Below the pieces are notes generated by a model. It was given only the letters and a program-made list of their open reading frames with translations, searched no databases and was not told where the DNA came from. A DNA stretch of 64,000 nt. Source: UBA3537 sp965662485 (GTDB lineage Bacteria; Bacteroidota; Bacteroidia; Flavobacteriales; Flavobacteriaceae). This document shows, piece by piece, positions 36,512 to 45,930 of this stretch (positions within the stretch are counted from its first letter, which is position 1; the number at the start of each line of letters is the position of its first letter). The translations under genes were made by a program, and so were the position numbers. The stretch is taken from the NCBI GenBank assembly GCA_965662485.1, contig CBFIIL010000002.1:4177-68176 (forward strand), given 5' to 3'.

Positions 36512-38062
36512 TTAAATTAAATAATTAGATTTAGAAAATTTTTCTTTTATTATATCAGCAGTAGATTTATTTTCTATTTTACTTTCTAACCAAGAAATAA
36601 TATCAAGGTATAAAAAAGCACGGCGCTCATAAGGATGGTTTTCGTATGCTACTAATTTTACATACAATGCTTTAAATGCCGCTTTCAATTGATGTGGATA
36701 AATGTCACCAAGCCCTCTTATAAAATTGACCATTTCTTGTTGAACAGCATACAAATCTTCCATTTTTATTAGAAACTTGTAGGTGTTTTTTATCAAACGA
36801 TCTAAATCATAATCCTCACCTGCTTCATAATGTGCCACAAGGTTCAAAATTCTAGAAAAACATAGTAAATCTTCTCGCATTTGAAGTGATTTGTTATTGA
36901 TAATCTTTGAAAGGTATTTTATAGCATTTTTATAATCTTCCATTCCAAAATATAGGCTAGCAATTTTATAATAGAATACCATGACATGATGTTCATCTAT
37001 TTGATCCGAATGATCTTTTAAACCACGTACAACATCATCAATTAAAGGCAAACCTTCCTCGAAACTTCCTTCAATGAAATGTAAATTCAATTTGTTTGAA
37101 TAGACATATAAAAATATTAATCCATCAATATTTTCATCTCGAGGAAACCATGATTTATTAATAATCTCTTCTAATTTTTTTAGCGTTTCTTGAAATTTAT
37201 GATGATGTTTAATGAAAAATAAAGCTTCAAGTAAATACTGATACCCTCTTAGAAAAAATACAGGATTTAGACGAATCATTGATTCATTGTCATGAAATAA
37301 ATCAACCCACTTCCTTGAATATCTGTAACAAGATTTAAAATCTTGAACTAAAAAACTGTACCATAAATAAGATTTGTAAAGCCACAATTTTTCACGAAAA
37401 CCAAGTTCGCTAACTACAAACTCTGGTAATCGTTTATTAAAATAATCTTTTACTTTTTGATATTCTGCATCGCTTTTTACATACCCTGTTTTTAGAAACA
37501 ACCCATAAAGTTGAAGCGATAAATTGGAAAGTTTACTCGCAATTAAATTTTGACTGCTCAACGATTTAGCCTGTAAAGTAAGTTCATCTGCTCGACTGCT
37601 TAAACTTCTTGTAATGTATTGAGACTCAACAACTTTTTCAAGCTCTACAATCTCATAAGCAATATTTTTTTCTTGATTTGTAATCGCCAGTGATTTTGCT
37701 TTATCAAGTATTTTTAAACTTTGTTTATATAAGCCTTTGTGGTATAGAATTGTGGCAAAATCTAGTTGCTCACGGAGTTGAATTCTTAAATTCTGATGCG
37801 ATGGATTGAGGCGAAGACTAATTAATATTTGTTTATACAAATGTGCTTTAAGATTGGATAACTGCTGTTTTTTTACAAAACCTTCTTTTAAAATAGCACG
37901 TTCGTCATAAACTTTTAGTTTTTCTAAAACTTTAAACAATAACAGGAATTTTGAATCTTCATTGACCCCAAGACGACCTATGTAGAGCTTAAACTGCCTC
38001 TTTTCGGACTTCGTAAGCGACCGTACTAAAACAAATAAGTTGTCTTTTTGTGGTTTAGTCAT
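36512..38062 (-). CDS. Large helical protein of unknown function
   Basis: I do not recognise a named family. The 516 residues have no signal peptide or membrane helix and read as helical repeats, for example ILDKAKSLAITNQEKNIAYEIVELEKV and MVFYYKIASLYFGMEDYKNAIKYLSKI, the latter TPR-like. The N-terminus has a distinctive basic region (VRSLTKSEKRQFKLYIGRLG), a start I associate with conserved hypothetical proteins of flavobacteria. A -7 box (complement of 38116-38123, TATCTTTG) lies upstream. It is divergent from leuA. A cytoplasmic scaffold role is only a guess. Confidence 0.75.
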   Translation of the reverse strand: MTKPQKDNLFVLVRSLTKSEKRQFKLYIGRLGVNEDSKFLLLFKVLEKLKVYDERAILKEGFVKKQQLSNLKAHLYKQILISLRLNPSHQNLRIQLREQLDFATILYHKGLYKQSLKILDKAKSLAITNQEKNIAYEIVELEKVVESQYITRSLSSRADELTLQAKSLSSQNLIASKLSNLSLQLYGLFLKTGYVKSDAEYQKVKDYFNKRLPEFVVSELGFREKLWLYKSYLWYSFLVQDFKSCYRYSRKWVDLFHDNESMIRLNPVFFLRGYQYLLEALFFIKHHHKFQETLKKLEEIINKSWFPRDENIDGLIFLYVYSNKLNLHFIEGSFEEGLPLIDDVVRGLKDHSDQIDEHHVMVFYYKIASLYFGMEDYKNAIKYLSKIINNKSLQMREDLLCFSRILNLVAHYEAGEDYDLDRLIKNTYKFLIKMEDLYAVQQEMVNFIRGLGDIYPHQLKAAFKALYVKLVAYENHPYERRAFLYLDIISWLESKIENKSTADIIKEKFSKSNYLI

Positions 38063-38115
38063 AATTTAAAATCAGCCTCAATTAATTGAAAATCAATTGA
38101 TTAATTTTTAAAACG

Positions 38116-38123
38116 CAAAGATA
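38116..38123 (-). promoter_or_regulatory. Putative -7 box for the large helical protein gene
   Basis: Plus-strand CAAAGATA gives TATCTTTG on the minus strand, an exact TAnnTTTG match 53 bases before the start at 38062. A -33 TTG at proper distance was not found. Confidence 0.4.
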
Positions 38124-38209
38124 AACGTCGTAAAATTATTAATTTTATTTTAGGTAAAATATTTAAAAAAAATTAAATTCGTAATACAATATATAATATA
38201 TTTACAGAT

Positions 38210-39379
38210 ATGTCTAACACAAACGTCCAAATATTTGATACAACTCTAAGAGATGGAGAACAAGTGCCTGGGTGTAAGTTAAACACCGATCAAAAAATCA
38301 TTATTGCAGAGCAATTGGATTTATTGGGTGTGGACATCATTGAAGCCGGATTTCCTGTGTCTAGTCCAGGAGACTTTTCGTCTGTTGAAGCGGTTTCAAA
38401 AATTGTTAAAAATGCTACCGTTTGTGGCCTAACAAGGTCTGTTGAGAAAGATATTAAGGTTGCTGCTGAAGCACTTCAATATGCGAAAAAACCAAGAATT
38501 CACACCGGTATTGGCACCTCAGACTCACATATTAAATTTAAATTCCGCTCCAATAGAGAAGCTATCATTGAACGAGCAGTAGCCGCTGTGCAATACGCAA
38601 AATCTTTTGTTGAAGATGTTGAGTTTTATGCAGAAGATGCTGGGCGAACAGACAACGAATATCTTGCAAGAGTTTGTGAAGCAGTTATAAAAGCAGGTGC
38701 AACTGTTCTAAACATTCCAGATACAACAGGTTATTGCCTTCCACACGAATATGGAGCAAAAATCAAGTATCTCAAAGAAAATGTAAAAGGTATTGACAAA
38801 GCAATATTATCTTGTCATTGTCACAACGACTTAGGGTTGGCCACTGCCAATTCAATAGAAGGAGCTATAAATGGTGCAAGACAAATTGAGTGTACAATAA
38901 ATGGTATAGGCGAGCGAGCCGGAAATACTGCTCTAGAAGAAGTAGTAATGATTATGAAACAACACCCATACTTAAGTCTAGACACCAACATTAATACTTC
39001 AATGCTTTTTGGGCTGAGTCAACTTGTATCAGAACACATGGGTATATATGCTCAACCAAACAAGGCTATTGTTGGTGCAAACGCATTTGCTCACAGCTCT
39101 GGAATCCATCAAGATGGTGTGATAAAAAATAGAGAAACCTACGAAATTATTGACCCAAAAGATGTTGGGGTCACCGAATCCGCTATTGTCCTTACTGCAA
39201 GAAGCGGGCGAGCAGCATTGGCTTACAGAGCCAAAAATGTAGGTTACGAATTGACAAAGCTACAACTTGATGTTGTTTATAAAGACTTTTTAAAATATGC
39301 TGATGCAAAAAAAGAAGTCAATGATAGCGACATACACACAATTATAGAATCTAGTTCAATTTATAACGAACTTCGCTAA
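38210..39379 (+). CDS. leuA: 2-isopropylmalate synthase LeuA (short form)
   Basis: LeuA condenses acetyl-CoA with 2-oxoisovalerate, the first step specific to leucine. The 389 residues cover the HMGL-like TIM barrel (FDTTLRDGEQVPG at residues 10-22, with the metal motif SCHCHNDLG later) and a short linker. The C-terminal regulatory domain, which binds leucine in enzymes of about 510-570 residues, is absent. The paralogous families homocitrate or citramalate synthase remain possible by sequence alone, but the leuCDB genes directly downstream support LeuA. It starts the leu operon; the gap to leuC is 7 bases. Confidence 0.93.
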   Translation: MSNTNVQIFDTTLRDGEQVPGCKLNTDQKIIIAEQLDLLGVDIIEAGFPVSSPGDFSSVEAVSKIVKNATVCGLTRSVEKDIKVAAEALQYAKKPRIHTGIGTSDSHIKFKFRSNREAIIERAVAAVQYAKSFVEDVEFYAEDAGRTDNEYLARVCEAVIKAGATVLNIPDTTGYCLPHEYGAKIKYLKENVKGIDKAILSCHCHNDLGLATANSIEGAINGARQIECTINGIGERAGNTALEEVVMIMKQHPYLSLDTNINTSMLFGLSQLVSEHMGIYAQPNKAIVGANAFAHSSGIHQDGVIKNRETYEIIDPKDVGVTESAIVLTARSGRAALAYRAKNVGYELTKLQLDVVYKDFLKYADAKKEVNDSDIHTIIESSSIYNELR

Positions 39380-39386
39380 TTTAATC

Positions 39387-40769
39387 ATGAAAAAAACTTT
39401 ATTTGATAAGGTTTGGGATGCACATATAGTAGACACTATTGAAAATGGTCCACAAATCCTATATATTGATAAACACTTAATTCATGAGGTTACTAGTCCT
39501 CAAGCATTTAGTGAATTGGAAAATAGAAATATACCAATCTTTAGACCCAAACAAATTGTGGCTACTGCTGATCACAACACACCAACACAAAATCAACACC
39601 TGCCCGTAAGCGATGAATTATCGAGACATCAATTGCAGGAATTGGGAAAAAATTGTAAAAAAAATAATATCACCCTGTACGAACTTGGGCATAAGTACAA
39701 TGGTATTGTTCATGTCATGGCTCCTGAACTTGGTGTTACTCAACCTGGAATGACCATGGTTTGTGGCGATAGTCATACCTCTACACACGGTGCGTTTGGG
39801 ACAATCGCTTTTGGAATAGGCACCAGCCAAGTAGCTCAAGTTTTTGCAAGTCAATGTTTACTTTTAACAAAGCCCAAAAGCCTTAGAGTTACCGTAAATG
39901 GAACACTCAATAAAGGTGTTTTACCCAAAGATGTGATTTTGTATATCATTTCTAAACTAGGAACTAATTCTGGTACAGGCTATTTTTGTGAATATGCAGG
40001 CGATGTTTTTGAAAACATGACTATGGAAGGTCGTATGACTGTCTGTAATATGAGTATTGAAATGGGCGCTAGAGGCGGTATGATTGCGCCTGATGAAACG
40101 ACATTTGAGTATATAAAAGGTCGAGAATTCGCTCCTAAAGGAAAAGATTTTGAAAACAAAGTTGCTTACTGGAAAACACTTCCTACAGATAATGGTGCTA
40201 CATTTGACAAAGAGTATGTTTTTGATGCCAAAGACATAGAGCCAATGATTACTTACGGTACAAACCCTGGAATGGGGATTAAAATTTCTGAAAATATACC
40301 CAATTCAGAAAATGAATCGGACAAAAAATCTTTGGCTTATATGAACTTTACTGAAGGAGAGTCTTTGATCGGAAAACCTATAAATTATGTTTTTATTGGA
40401 AGTTGTACAAACTCTAGAATTGAAGATTTTCGTGTAGCAGCAAACTATATAAAAGGCAAACAAAAAGCCAAAAATGTTACCGCATGGCTAGTCCCAGGAA
40501 GCCGACAAGTTGAAGCGCAAATTATTGAAGAAGGGCTAAAAGATATTTTTAAAGCAGCAGGATTTGAACTCAGACAACCAGGATGTTCAGCTTGTTTGGC
40601 GATGAATGATGATAAAATTCCGCAAGGTGAATATTGTGTATCTACTTCAAACAGAAACTTTGAAGGCCGACAAGGGCAAGGATCTCGAACAATACTCGCC
40701 AGCCCATTGGTGGCAGCAGCTACTGCGGTAGAAGGCACAATTATAGATATCTCAAAACAACTCGTGTAA
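39387..40769 (+). CDS. leuC: 3-isopropylmalate dehydratase large subunit LeuC
   Basis: LeuC carries the 4Fe-4S cluster of isopropylmalate isomerase. The 460 residues contain the aconitase-type motifs VCGDSHTSTHGAFG, GSCTNSRIEDF and GCSACLAMN with the cluster cysteines. Length is normal. The stop codon shares a base with the leuD start codon. Confidence 0.97.
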   Translation: MKKTLFDKVWDAHIVDTIENGPQILYIDKHLIHEVTSPQAFSELENRNIPIFRPKQIVATADHNTPTQNQHLPVSDELSRHQLQELGKNCKKNNITLYELGHKYNGIVHVMAPELGVTQPGMTMVCGDSHTSTHGAFGTIAFGIGTSQVAQVFASQCLLLTKPKSLRVTVNGTLNKGVLPKDVILYIISKLGTNSGTGYFCEYAGDVFENMTMEGRMTVCNMSIEMGARGGMIAPDETTFEYIKGREFAPKGKDFENKVAYWKTLPTDNGATFDKEYVFDAKDIEPMITYGTNPGMGIKISENIPNSENESDKKSLAYMNFTEGESLIGKPINYVFIGSCTNSRIEDFRVAANYIKGKQKAKNVTAWLVPGSRQVEAQIIEEGLKDIFKAAGFELRQPGCSACLAMNDDKIPQGEYCVSTSNRNFEGRQGQGSRTILASPLVAAATAVEGTIIDISKQLV

Positions 40770-41365
40770 TGGAAAAATTTTCAACTCTAATATCCACAAC
40801 AATTCCATTAAATATCTCTAATGTTGATACCGATCAAATTATTCCTGCACGTTTTTTAAAGGCTACTGATAAAAAGGGATTTGGTGATAATTTATTTAGA
40901 GATTGGCGTTATGATAAACAAGATAATTTAATTTCAGATTTTGCTCTGAATAATCAAAAATACACAGGCAGTATTCTTGTTGCTGGTGATAATTTTGGTT
41001 GCGGATCTAGTCGCGAACATGCAGCTTGGGCGCTTGCAGGGTTTGGATTTAAGGTGATTATTTCCAGCTTTTTCGCTGATATTTTTAAAGGAAATGCACT
41101 AAATAATGGTCTTCTACCGATTCAAGTTTCAGAAGATATTCTTCAACAATTGTTCCAGGTGGTAGAAAAAAATGCCAATATTCAATTTAAAATTAACCTT
41201 GAGGCTCAAACATTATCGGTCTTAGGAACAGATATTAAAACTACATTTGACATTGACCCCTACAAAAAAACATGTCTTATCAACGGATATGATGACATTG
41301 ACTATTTGTTAAGCAAAAAAGATAAAATTGAAGCCTTTGAACTTCAAAAAACACAATCCCTATGA
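40769..41365 (+). CDS. leuD: 3-isopropylmalate dehydratase small subunit LeuD
   Basis: LeuD is the swivel-domain partner of LeuC. The 198 residues include NVDTDQIIPARFLK near the N-terminus and the hallmark GDNFGCGSSREHAAWAL. It starts on the last base of leuC and overlaps leuB by 4 bases, so translation is coupled. Confidence 0.97.
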   Translation: MEKFSTLISTTIPLNISNVDTDQIIPARFLKATDKKGFGDNLFRDWRYDKQDNLISDFALNNQKYTGSILVAGDNFGCGSSREHAAWALAGFGFKVIISSFFADIFKGNALNNGLLPIQVSEDILQQLFQVVEKNANIQFKINLEAQTLSVLGTDIKTTFDIDPYKKTCLINGYDDIDYLLSKKDKIEAFELQKTQSL

Positions 41366-42480
41366 ACTTAAAAATTGCTGTACTACCAGGAGATGGTATT
41401 GGCCCAGAAGTTACAGAACAAGCTGTTAAGGTTTTGAATGCAATTGCTCAAAACTTCAACCATAAATTTGAATATACATACGCCGATGTTGGTGCCATTG
41501 CAATAGACAACCACAACGACCCATTACCAGAAAGCACACTTGATTTGTGTAAATCCACTGATGCTATCCTTTTTGGCGCTATTGGTGATCCAAAATATGA
41601 TAATAATCCATCGGCAAAAGTACGTCCAGAACAAGGGCTTCTAAAACTAAGAAAAGAACTAGAGCTGTTTGCAAATATCAGACCCGTTAAGGCTTATGAC
41701 AAGTTACTTAAAAAGTCTCCTTTAAAGAAAAGCATCATTAGAGGTACAGATATTAGCATTTATAGAGAACTTACAGGCGGATTGTATTTTGGAGAAAAGA
41801 AAATAAGTGATGACGGCAACACGGCTTCAGATTTATGTACCTATAGTCGTCTAGAAATTGAGCGTATATCACACCTAGCTTTTAAAGCAGCTCAAAAAAG
41901 AAATAAAAAAGTAACACTTGTCGATAAAGCCAATGTTTTGGAAAGCTCAAGATTGTGGCGCAAGGTCGTAACTGAAATAGGAAAAGAATATTCTGATGTA
42001 GAACTTGCATTTCTGTTTGTAGACAACGCTGCTATGCAAATGATTTTAAATCCTACCCAATTTGATGTCATTCTTACAGAGAACTTATTTGGTGATATTA
42101 TCAGTGATGAAGCCAGCGTTATTGGAGGTTCTATTGGCTTATTGGCCTCTGCGTCTGTTGGGGGGAAATTTGCAATGTTTGAACCCATTCACGGCTCTTA
42201 TCCTCAAGCTACAGGAAAAGGGATTGCAAATCCTGTTGCTTCAATACTTTCTGCAGCAATGCTACTAGATCATTTTGACTTGAAAGAAGAAGCCGATATG
42301 ATAAGAAAAGCAGTGGACAAATCTTTACATTTACAGATTACAACACCTGATTTGAATCAAAAATACGATAACGTAACGACAAGTAAAGTAGGCGATTTTA
42401 TTGAAGATTTTATCAATAATCCTGAGGATTCTAATCTGAATTTTTCTAATATATATTTAGGACAGTCTACGATTATTTAA
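41362..42480 (+). CDS. leuB: 3-isopropylmalate dehydrogenase LeuB
   Basis: LeuB oxidises and decarboxylates 3-isopropylmalate with NAD. The 372 residues start with the family pattern IAVLPGDGIGPEV and contain RELTGGLYFGEK, the DNAAMQ region and the NLFGDIISDEAS metal-binding motif. It closes the leuACDB operon. A strong bidirectional terminator follows at 42502-42537. Confidence 0.97.
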   Translation: MNLKIAVLPGDGIGPEVTEQAVKVLNAIAQNFNHKFEYTYADVGAIAIDNHNDPLPESTLDLCKSTDAILFGAIGDPKYDNNPSAKVRPEQGLLKLRKELELFANIRPVKAYDKLLKKSPLKKSIIRGTDISIYRELTGGLYFGEKKISDDGNTASDLCTYSRLEIERISHLAFKAAQKRNKKVTLVDKANVLESSRLWRKVVTEIGKEYSDVELAFLFVDNAAMQMILNPTQFDVILTENLFGDIISDEASVIGGSIGLLASASVGGKFAMFEPIHGSYPQATGKGIANPVASILSAAMLLDHFDLKEEADMIRKAVDKSLHLQITTPDLNQKYDNVTTSKVGDFIEDFINNPEDSNLNFSNIYLGQSTII

Positions 42481-42501
42481 TCGTTTTGAAAACAACCCAT
42501 A

Positions 42502-42537
42502 AAAAAAGCCTTATGCAAAAATGCATAAGGCTTTTTT
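42502..42537. terminator. Bidirectional terminator between leuB and RNase G/E
   Basis: A perfect 16-bp inverted repeat (AAAAAAGCCTTATGCA with TGCATAAGGCTTTTTT) closes a 4-base AAAA loop. Flanking A and T runs allow it to end leuB on the plus strand and the convergent RNase gene on the minus strand. Confidence 0.92.
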
Positions 42538-42539
42538 AG

Positions 42540-44087
42540 TTACAATTTAATTGTTTTGCCGTTATCGTTTTTAAAACGATATTCTAAATATGTGTAAGCA
42601 TCTCTTGGCATAATTTTTACCCATTTTTTGTGTTTAAAATACCATTTCAAACGAATTGATGGGAACCCTTTTGTAATAAAGGCGGCAATAAAAGGGTGTG
42701 TGTTTAAAGTCACTCTTTTATGTCCTTTTTTGATAATTTGATCGAGTTGATGATTAATTTTGTCTATCAAAACAATTGGAGCTTCTACCTCAGAACCATT
42801 CGTTCCGTTTGGATTTGCTTCTTTTGTTTTGATATTCATTTCTGGACGAACACGCTGACGTGTGATTTGAATAAGTCCAAATTTACTCGGTGGCAAAATT
42901 TTATGTTTTGCCCGATCGTCTTTCATTTCATCTCTTAAATGGTTGAACAGTTTTTTGCGATTCTCAGCACTATTCATGTCAATGAAGTCTACTACAATAA
43001 TTCCACCCATGTCACGAAGTCTAAATTGCCTTGCAAGTTCTGTTGCTGCAATTATATTGACTTCAATGGCAGTATCTTCTTGGTTTCTCTCTTTACTTGT
43101 TCTATTCCCACTATTGACATCTACAACATGAAGGGCTTCTGTGTGCTCTACAATAAGATACGCTCCTTTTGGTAATGAAACTGTTTTTCCAAAGGATGTT
43201 TTTATTTGACGTTCAATTCCATATTTTTCAAAAATTGGAGTTTTGGAATTGTAGTGTTTAACAATAGATTCTTTGTGAGGTGCAATTTCAAATACGTAAT
43301 CTTTTATTTTCTCACAAAGGTCCTTATTATCTACAGTTATTTTTGTAAAACTGTCATTAAATATATCTCTCAGAATAGACGAAGCTTTATTCATTTCACC
43401 CAAAACTTTGCTAGGCATATGTGCCTTGGGAATACTTCTACAAACAGCTTCCCATTTTGTATACAAGTTTTGTAAATCTTTATCAAGTTCTGCTACCTTT
43501 TTGCCTTTGGCAACAGTTCTAATAATGACCCCAAATCCTTTTGGTGTAATGCTTTTTACTAATCGTTTTAATCGCTCTTTTTCTGCACGACTTTCAATTT
43601 TTTGAGAAATTGAAATACGATCCGAAAATGGCACCAAAACCAAATAGCGCCCAGCAAATGATATTTCTGAACTAATTCTTGGTCCCTTAGATGATATTGG
43701 CTCTTTTACAATTTGAACCAATAAAGTTTGATTTGGATGAATAACTTTATCTATTTTACCATCTTTATGGATGTCTTTTTCATAAGAAAAATCTTTAAGA
43801 GAAAAGTCTTTTTGTTTACCTGTGCTTACACTTTTTATGAATTTCAATAATGAAGGTAATTTTGGCCCCAAATCATGATAATGCAAAAATGCATCTTTGT
43901 GATACCCCACATTAACAAATGCGGCGTTGAGTCCGGGAATAGATTTTCTAACTTTGGCTAAAAACACATCGCCAACAGAAAATTTATTATTTTCCTTGTC
44001 TTTTTGAAATTCAATTAGTTTTCCATCTTTTAATAAGGCAAAATCAACATTGTCTGAACTGGATCGAATTATTAATTCTTTATTCAT
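42540..44087 (-). CDS. rng: Ribonuclease G/E
   Basis: This 515-residue RNase G/E-family endonuclease processes rRNA and mRNA. It has an N-terminal S1 RNA-binding domain (VGDVFLAKVRKSIPGLNAAFVNVG region, about residues 38-100), RNase H-like parts and the catalytic-site segment GGIIVVDFIDMNS. The long C-terminal scaffold of E. coli RNase E is missing, so it is RNase G-sized. The gene is 214 bases downstream of the 29-residue peptide gene, the largest free leader region nearby. I saw no clear promoter box there. Confidence 0.93.
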   Translation of the reverse strand: MNKELIIRSSSDNVDFALLKDGKLIEFQKDKENNKFSVGDVFLAKVRKSIPGLNAAFVNVGYHKDAFLHYHDLGPKLPSLLKFIKSVSTGKQKDFSLKDFSYEKDIHKDGKIDKVIHPNQTLLVQIVKEPISSKGPRISSEISFAGRYLVLVPFSDRISISQKIESRAEKERLKRLVKSITPKGFGVIIRTVAKGKKVAELDKDLQNLYTKWEAVCRSIPKAHMPSKVLGEMNKASSILRDIFNDSFTKITVDNKDLCEKIKDYVFEIAPHKESIVKHYNSKTPIFEKYGIERQIKTSFGKTVSLPKGAYLIVEHTEALHVVDVNSGNRTSKERNQEDTAIEVNIIAATELARQFRLRDMGGIIVVDFIDMNSAENRKKLFNHLRDEMKDDRAKHKILPPSKFGLIQITRQRVRPEMNIKTKEANPNGTNGSEVEAPIVLIDKINHQLDQIIKKGHKRVTLNTHPFIAAFITKGFPSIRLKWYFKHKKWVKIMPRDAYTYLEYRFKNDNGKTIKL

Positions 44088-44273
44088 AGTGTTAATTTTA
44101 ATCTATACAACAGTTGTTGCACAGATGGATGATACAATAATTTATATTTACTCGAACATATTTTCTTGTAAATTAAATTTTCACAGGATTTAATCCCGTT
44201 AAATTCAGTTTGTTAATTAGGTAAAATCAACAAAGCATGAATTTGATTTCAATGAACGTTTGTTTTAAAACTG

Positions 44274-44294
44274 AAAAAGTAGCAAATGCTACTT
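44274..44294 (-). terminator. Terminator after the 29-residue basic peptide gene
   Basis: On the minus strand AAGTAGC and GCTACTT form a 7-bp stem around a 4-base loop, followed by a T-run (complement of 44274-44278). It lies 8 bases past the peptide stop codon, separating the HU-peptide unit from the RNase gene. Confidence 0.65.
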
Positions 44295-44301
44295 AATCAA
44301 T

Positions 44302-44391
44302 TTACTTTTTTTTGTGTCGGTTTGCACGACGACGTTTCTTACGCTTGTGCGTAGCTACCTTGTGTCTTTTACGTTTTTTACCACTGGGCAT
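44302..44391 (-). CDS. 29-residue highly basic peptide, probable ribosome-associated protein
   Basis: A short frame from ATG (44391-44389) to TAA (44302-44304) codes 29 residues, MPSGKKRKRHKVATHKRKK and on to a KKK end. About two thirds are Lys, Arg or His, with no acidic residue. Conservation is suggested by my memory of near-identical short proteins in other Bacteroidota next to HU and RNase G genes. The composition is that of a tiny ribosomal protein; bL38, reported from the Flavobacterium johnsoniae ribosome, is one candidate identity but I cannot confirm it. It lies 22 bases downstream of the HU gene on the same strand and has its own downstream hairpin terminator. Confidence 0.75.
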   Translation of the reverse strand: MPSGKKRKRHKVATHKRKKRRRANRHKKK

Positions 44392-44413
44392 ATATAACTT
44401 TTTTTATAATTAA

Positions 44414-44704
44414 TTAATTTACTTTAACCTTCTTTTTTACACCTTCAAGAAATACTTTTGAAGGCTTAAATGATGGTATGTTATGTGCAGGTATTTTAAT
44501 AGATGTATTTTTTAAAATATTTCTGCCAATTTTTTCTGCACGTGTTTTAATCACGAAACTACCAAAACCTCTGAGGTATACGTTGTCGCCAGATTCTAAA
44601 GATCCTTTTACTTCATTCATAAAAGACTCCACTGTTGCCAAAACGTCTGCTTTTTCAATTCCTAGCTGATTAGAAATTTTTGTTACAATTTCTGCTTTTG
44701 TCAT
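44414..44704 (-). CDS. HU-family DNA-binding protein
   Basis: The 96 residues form an HU/IHF fold: MTKAEIVTKISNQLG start, the central GSFVIKTRAEKIGRN and the arm PAHNIPSFKPSK. HU proteins bend and compact DNA in the nucleoid. The arm reads IPAHN where canonical HU has a Pro at the tip, so intercalation is probably kept. A strong promoter (44743-44774) lies upstream. It probably shares a transcript with the 29-residue basic peptide. Confidence 0.92.
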   Translation of the reverse strand: MTKAEIVTKISNQLGIEKADVLATVESFMNEVKGSLESGDNVYLRGFGSFVIKTRAEKIGRNILKNTSIKIPAHNIPSFKPSKVFLEGVKKKVKVN

Positions 44705-44742
44705 TATATAGCACTTTTAAGTTAATGTCATTTAAGGGCCTG

Positions 44743-44774
44743 CAAATATATGTATTTTATATTCAATATTTCAA
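44743..44774 (-). promoter_or_regulatory. Bacteroidota-type promoter of the HU gene
   Basis: On the minus strand TTG (complement of 44772-44774) and TATATTTG (complement of 44743-44750) are 21 bases apart, a full match to the -33/-7 consensus. The predicted leader is about 32 bases. Confidence 0.7.
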
Positions 44775-44808
44775 TCCTTGAGAATTAAAATTTATCCGTT
44801 GAATAGTT

Positions 44809-44816
44809 TATTTTTG
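44809..44816 (+). promoter_or_regulatory. Putative -7 box for mutY
   Basis: TATTTTTG matches TAnnTTTG. It ends 11 bases before an in-frame TTG (44827) and 20 before the ATG at 44836, so the ATG is the better start. No -33 TTG at proper distance. Confidence 0.45.
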
Positions 44817-44835
44817 TTGCTGATGCTTGAAAAAA

Positions 44836-45876
44836 ATGAACTTTAATTCAAAATTAACCTATTGGTATTCAGTACACAAAAGAGATTTGCCGTGGCGCGC
44901 CTCCAAAGATCCCTACAAAATTTGGCTGTCGGAAATCATACTTCAACAAACCCAAATTCAGCAAGGAATGCCCTATTATTTAAAATTTATTGAGCATTAT
45001 CCTTCTGTTTTTGATCTTGCAAATGCATCAGAAGACGAGGTATTAAAAGATTGGCAAGGACTAGGATATTATTCCAGAGCACGAAATTTGCACAAAACCG
45101 CAATATTTGTTGCTAAAGAATTAAACGGAATATTTCCAGAAAACTATAAAGATTTATTAGCGCTCAAAGGGGTTGGAGACTATACTGCAAGTGCTATTGC
45201 CTCAATTTGCTTTGAAGAAAAAACCGCCGTTGTCGATGGAAATGTGTATAGAGTGTTATCTCGTTTTTATGGAATTGATATCCCTATAAATTCAACACAA
45301 GGAATTAAAGAATTCAAAACAATTGCCACATCACTTTTACCAAACAAAAATATTGGCGACTACAATCAAGCCATCATGGAGTTTGGTGCTATACAATGTA
45401 GACCCAAATCTCCAGATTGTTCAAAATGCCCTATTGCCATGGATTGCGTTGCGTTCAACACTGGGAGGATTCAGGAGCTTCCTGTAAAATTGAAAAAAAT
45501 TAAGATTAAAAAAAAGTATTTTAATTTTTTGGTGATTCAATCCAGAGACCAAGAAACAATTTTGGAACAACGCATTTCCAATGGAATTTGGCAAAACCTA
45601 TATCAGTTTCCATTAGTTGAAACATCAAAATCTGAAACTATTTTTGACTTAAATCAAAAAATAGAAAAGAAAATTATTAAAAATTTAGTCATTGATTCCA
45701 TATCACTACACAACAAAAAAGATATTGTTCATAAATTATCTCATCAAGAACTTCATATCAAATTTTGGATTATTCAAACTTCAAGCACTTTGAAAAATGG
45801 CATAAAATGGTCTAAAATTTCAAAATTCGCAGTCCCTGTTGTCATAGATCGATTTATTAAGGAGTTTCAATCGTAA
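44836..45876 (+). CDS. mutY: A/G-specific adenine glycosylase MutY
   Basis: MutY removes adenine mispaired with 8-oxoguanine. The 346 residues contain the catalytic Glu in LSEIILQQTQ (E33), the helix-hairpin-helix LKGVGDYTASA (110-120) and the catalytic Asp in VVDGNVYR (D134). The 4Fe-4S loop is C188-x6-C195-x2-C198-x5-C204. The C-terminal Nudix-like 8-oxoG domain is present. An in-frame TTG at 44827 adds three residues but is too close to the -7 box. It begins the mutY-ssb-gldE-gldD run. Confidence 0.95.
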   Translation: MNFNSKLTYWYSVHKRDLPWRASKDPYKIWLSEIILQQTQIQQGMPYYLKFIEHYPSVFDLANASEDEVLKDWQGLGYYSRARNLHKTAIFVAKELNGIFPENYKDLLALKGVGDYTASAIASICFEEKTAVVDGNVYRVLSRFYGIDIPINSTQGIKEFKTIATSLLPNKNIGDYNQAIMEFGAIQCRPKSPDCSKCPIAMDCVAFNTGRIQELPVKLKKIKIKKKYFNFLVIQSRDQETILEQRISNGIWQNLYQFPLVETSKSETIFDLNQKIEKKIIKNLVIDSISLHNKKDIVHKLSHQELHIKFWIIQTSSTLKNGIKWSKISKFAVPVVIDRFIKEFQS

Positions 45877-45930
45877 TTGTTATTTTTTTGAATATCTTTA
45901 TATTTTATAAATCTGCTTAAAATTCTAATT

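Noticed and set aside
42943..43475. Several plus-strand frames over the RNase gene
   Set aside because: All are antisense to a clearly conserved RNase G/E sequence, with aromatic-rich, non-protein-like composition.
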